From: an uncultured Chloracidobacterium sp.
GTDB taxonomy: Bacteria; Acidobacteriota; Blastocatellia; Pyrinomonadales; Pyrinomonadaceae
Direction: 5' to 3'
Length of the DNA: 43,570 nucleotides
Assembly (NCBI GenBank): GCA_937941715.1
Contig: CALDGX010000107.1
Coordinates: forward strand, 1 to 43,570
Below are positions 41,259 through 43,570 of the stretch, piece by piece. Position 1 is the stretch's first letter; each line of letters opens with the position of its first letter. Under the pieces are notes generated by a model that was not told where the DNA came from, made no database searches, and worked only from the letters and a program-made list of their open reading frames with translations. The translations under genes were made by a program, and so were the position numbers.

Positions 41259-43493
41259 ATGAAGATCCGACAATTGCTTTGCCTTTCGATCGTGGCGGCC
41301 GTTCTGGCCGTCGCCCCGCTCGCCTTTCCGGCACAGGATCCGGCGTTGACGCTCGAGAATATCTACTCAAAGCGTGCCTTTGGCCAACGCGGCTTTGGCC
41401 CCGTGCGATGGTTAAAGGACAGCAAAGGATACTCGACCGTTGAGTCGAACAGGGCGGCCGGCGGGCGTGAGATCATCAGGTACGACGCCGCGACCGGCGA
41501 ACGCACGGTCCTGGTTTCGGCAAAACAGCTGATCCCGGCCGGCGGCAAAGCACCGCTCGAGATCGCCGATTACATCTGGTCGGACGACAACTCGCAGCTG
41601 CTTGTTTTTACCAATACAAAGAAGGTCTGGCGTTATAACACACGCGGCGATTATTGGGTCCTGAACCTGCGTACGGGCAAGCTGCAGCAGCTCGGCAAAG
41701 GCCTTGACACAAGCACGCTGATGTTTGCCAAATTTTCGCCAGACGGCACACGCGTCGGCTATGTCAGCAAGCAAAATATCTATGTCGAGGACATCGCCTC
41801 GTCAAAGATCACCCAGCTTACCATCGACGGCGGCGGCAATATCATCAACGGAACGTTTGATTGGGTCTATGAGGAAGAGCTCGATTGCCGCGACGGATTT
41901 CGTTGGAGCCCGGACGGCAAAACGATCGCATATTGGCAGACCGACTCAAAGAACATCGGTACGTTTTACCTGATCGATAACGTGTCGGACATTTATTCAA
42001 AGCCGATACCGCTGCCGTATCCAAAGGTCGGGACCAAGCTGTCGGCGGTAAAGGTCGGCGTCATTCCGGCCGTCGGCGGTAAGACGAAGTGGTTCGACAT
42101 ACCCGGCGACCCGACCAACAACTATCTCGCCCGGATGGATTTCATCCCGAATTCGAACGAAGTGATGGTCCAGCAGTTGAACCGCAAGCAAAACGCCAAC
42201 AAGGTCTGGATCGGCGACGCCCGCACGATGCGGATCAACAACATCATGACCGAGACGGTCGAGGGGTTTCTGGACGTTCATGACAACATTCGCTGGCTTG
42301 ATGGTGAGAAATACTTCACCTGGACGAGCGAACGTGACGGCTGGATGCACCTCTACCGCGTTTCGCGTGACGGCAAATCGGTCAAGGCGATCACCAATGG
42401 AGACTTTGACGTGGTCAACATCAACTGTATCGATCCCGACGGCGGATACGTTTACTACATCGCCTCGCCCGACAACCCGACCGAACGCTACCTGTATCGC
42501 AGCCGCCTCGACGGCACAGGCAAGGCCGAACGGGTCACGCCGGCCGGTTCGCCCGGACATCACTCGTACCAGATGTCAGCCGATGCAAAGTGGGCGATCC
42601 ACACTTACAACAACGCGACCACGCCGAACCGCATTTCACTGATCTATCTGCCTGACAACAAAGAGACCAAACTACTCGAGGACAACCACGAACTCAAGGC
42701 AAAGTATGACAAGCTCGGGCTGCGGCCGAAAGAGTTTTTCCGCGTCGATATCGGCGGCGAGCAGCTTGATGCATTTATGATAAAGCCGGCAAATTTTGAC
42801 CCGGCGAAAAAGTATCCTTTGTTGTTTTACGTTTATGGCGAACCGGCCGGGACGACGGTGCAAAATAGCTGGGACGGCGGCGAGGGGCTCTGGCATCAGT
42901 ACATGGCACAAAAGGGTTACATTGTCGTCAGTGTCGACAATCGAGGCACGCGCTCGCCGCGCGGCCGCAAGTGGCGACAGTCGATCTATGGCCAGATCGG
43001 CATCCTCGCGTCCGAGGACCAGAGCAAGGCGGCAAAAAAACTGCTCAGTATGTATGATTTTCTTGACGAAAAACGCGTCGGCATTTGGGGATGGAGCGGC
43101 GGCGGGCAAATGACGCTCAACTGTATGTTCCGATATCCCGAGATATACAAGACGGGGATCGCGGTGTCGTTCGTCTCGGATCAGAAACTGTACGACGCGA
43201 CGTATCAGGAGCGCTACATGGGCCTGTTGGAAGAAAATGCCAAGGGCTATCGCGACGGATCGCCGATCACCTATGCCTCAAACCTGCAGGGCAATCTGAT
43301 GATCATTCACGGTACGGGCGACGACAACGTTCACTATCAGAGCTTTGAGATGCTGGTCAACGAGCTCATCAAGCACAACAAGCTGTTTACGATGATGTCG
43401 TACCCGATGCGGGCGCATGGCATCAATGAGGGCGAAAACACCTCGCTTCACCTCCGCCGAACGATGGAGAAATATTGGCTTAACAATCTTTAG
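41259..43493 (+). CDS. Secreted S9B peptidase (dipeptidyl-peptidase IV type)
   Basis: This 744-aa protein has a signal peptide (MKIRQLLCLSIVAAVLAVAPLAFPAQ). The beta-propeller contains FDWVYEEELDCRDGFRWSPDGK, whose paired Glu residues bind the substrate N-terminus in DPP IV. The hydrolase domain has the nucleophile S613 in GWSGGGQM (usually GWSYGG; Tyr is Gly here), the acid in HGTGDDNVHYQ (D688/D689) and H720 in YPMRAHGINEG. It should remove Xaa-Pro or Xaa-Ala dipeptides from peptides in the periplasm. It starts 14 bp after GH95 and is probably co-transcribed with it. Confidence 0.95.
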   Translation: MKIRQLLCLSIVAAVLAVAPLAFPAQDPALTLENIYSKRAFGQRGFGPVRWLKDSKGYSTVESNRAAGGREIIRYDAATGERTVLVSAKQLIPAGGKAPLEIADYIWSDDNSQLLVFTNTKKVWRYNTRGDYWVLNLRTGKLQQLGKGLDTSTLMFAKFSPDGTRVGYVSKQNIYVEDIASSKITQLTIDGGGNIINGTFDWVYEEELDCRDGFRWSPDGKTIAYWQTDSKNIGTFYLIDNVSDIYSKPIPLPYPKVGTKLSAVKVGVIPAVGGKTKWFDIPGDPTNNYLARMDFIPNSNEVMVQQLNRKQNANKVWIGDARTMRINNIMTETVEGFLDVHDNIRWLDGEKYFTWTSERDGWMHLYRVSRDGKSVKAITNGDFDVVNINCIDPDGGYVYYIASPDNPTERYLYRSRLDGTGKAERVTPAGSPGHHSYQMSADAKWAIHTYNNATTPNRISLIYLPDNKETKLLEDNHELKAKYDKLGLRPKEFFRVDIGGEQLDAFMIKPANFDPAKKYPLLFYVYGEPAGTTVQNSWDGGEGLWHQYMAQKGYIVVSVDNRGTRSPRGRKWRQSIYGQIGILASEDQSKAAKKLLSMYDFLDEKRVGIWGWSGGGQMTLNCMFRYPEIYKTGIAVSFVSDQKLYDATYQERYMGLLEENAKGYRDGSPITYASNLQGNLMIIHGTGDDNVHYQSFEMLVNELIKHNKLFTMMSYPMRAHGINEGENTSLHLRRTMEKYWLNNL

Positions 43494-43502
43494 ACTTGCG
43501 AT

Positions 43503-43570
43503 ATGAGCGATCATCCGAGCATTTTCAATGACGTTATCGGGCCGGTGATGCGCGGGCCTTCGAGCTCGCA
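43503..43570 (+). CDS. L-serine dehydratase, N-terminal fragment (cut by window end)
   Basis: Only the first 22 codons are inside the window. They read MSDHPSIFNDVIGPVMRGPS plus SS. The IGPVMRGPSSS segment is the start of the signature (normally GPSSSHTAG) of iron-sulfur L-serine ammonia-lyases, which convert serine to pyruvate and ammonia. The start is 10 bp after the peptidase stop, so it is likely in the same operon and could use serine released from peptides. Whether it is the one-chain or the two-subunit type cannot be seen. Confidence 0.75.
   Translation, partial: MSDHPSIFNDVIGPVMRGPSSS

Noticed and set aside
1..43570. CRISPR array, insertion sequence, prophage or integrated element
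   Set aside because: No regularly spaced repeats, transposase, integrase or phage genes were seen, and the tRNA-Ala is followed by a terminator and a normal gene, with no repeated tRNA end noticed.

Overview
The window reads as chromosomal DNA of an Acidobacteriota bacterium, most likely class Blastocatellia. The evidence is family content: a secreted acidobacterial-type VWFA protein, a very large membrane Ser/Thr kinase with TPRs whose N-terminus begins MTPERW, an ECF sigma factor of the acidobacterial/planctomycete type, and an Oar/CarboxypepD_reg-type TonB-dependent receptor. The placement is inferred, not proven. DNA is GC-rich with short intergenic gaps, so many antisense reading frames are open. 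No IS, phage, integrase or CRISPR was seen.

Region 1 (1-9000) is mixed housekeeping and envelope functions: a zinc-ribbon methyltransferase cut by the window edge, an unknown 156-aa protein, a secreted ExbD-like protein overlapping thyA, a membrane PEGA-OmpA protein with six N-terminal Thr repeats, an FmdB-VWFA pair, a lipocalin, trxB, a PilZ protein, an enoyl-CoA hydratase, and a tRNA-Ala(GGC) with clear promoter and terminator.

Region 2 (9000-19800) is a signalling and envelope region. It has a 1417-aa kinase with a duplicated sensor/TPR module on both sides of a membrane segment, then a minus-strand block: small secreted protein, alpha/beta-hydrolase, DUF4412 protein, DUF3293 protein, VOC protein and ECF sigma factor. 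Three of these (hydrolase, DUF4412, VOC) have the same two-box element upstream with exactly the same internal spacing. I read this as a local regulon, probably of the adjacent sigma factor. This is the most novel signal I found.

Region 3 (19800-38600, all minus strand) is an alpha-glucan (starch/maltodextrin) utilisation locus: ROK regulator, TonB receptor, three GH13 enzymes, a PhyH-type dioxygenase, GH77 4-alpha-glucanotransferase, an unknown membrane protein, an MFS sugar transporter, a lipoprotein and a GH15 enzyme. A terminator sits between receptor and enzymes. The receptor and the ROK gene each have a sigma70-like promoter followed by the same 22-bp palindromic operator. A weaker third copy lies between a GH5 mannanase-like gene and a divergent GH95 gene, suggesting the ROK protein also links hemicellulose genes to this locus.

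Region 4 (38600-end, plus strand) has the GH95 enzyme, a secreted S9B (DPP IV-type) peptidase and the first codons of an L-serine dehydratase.
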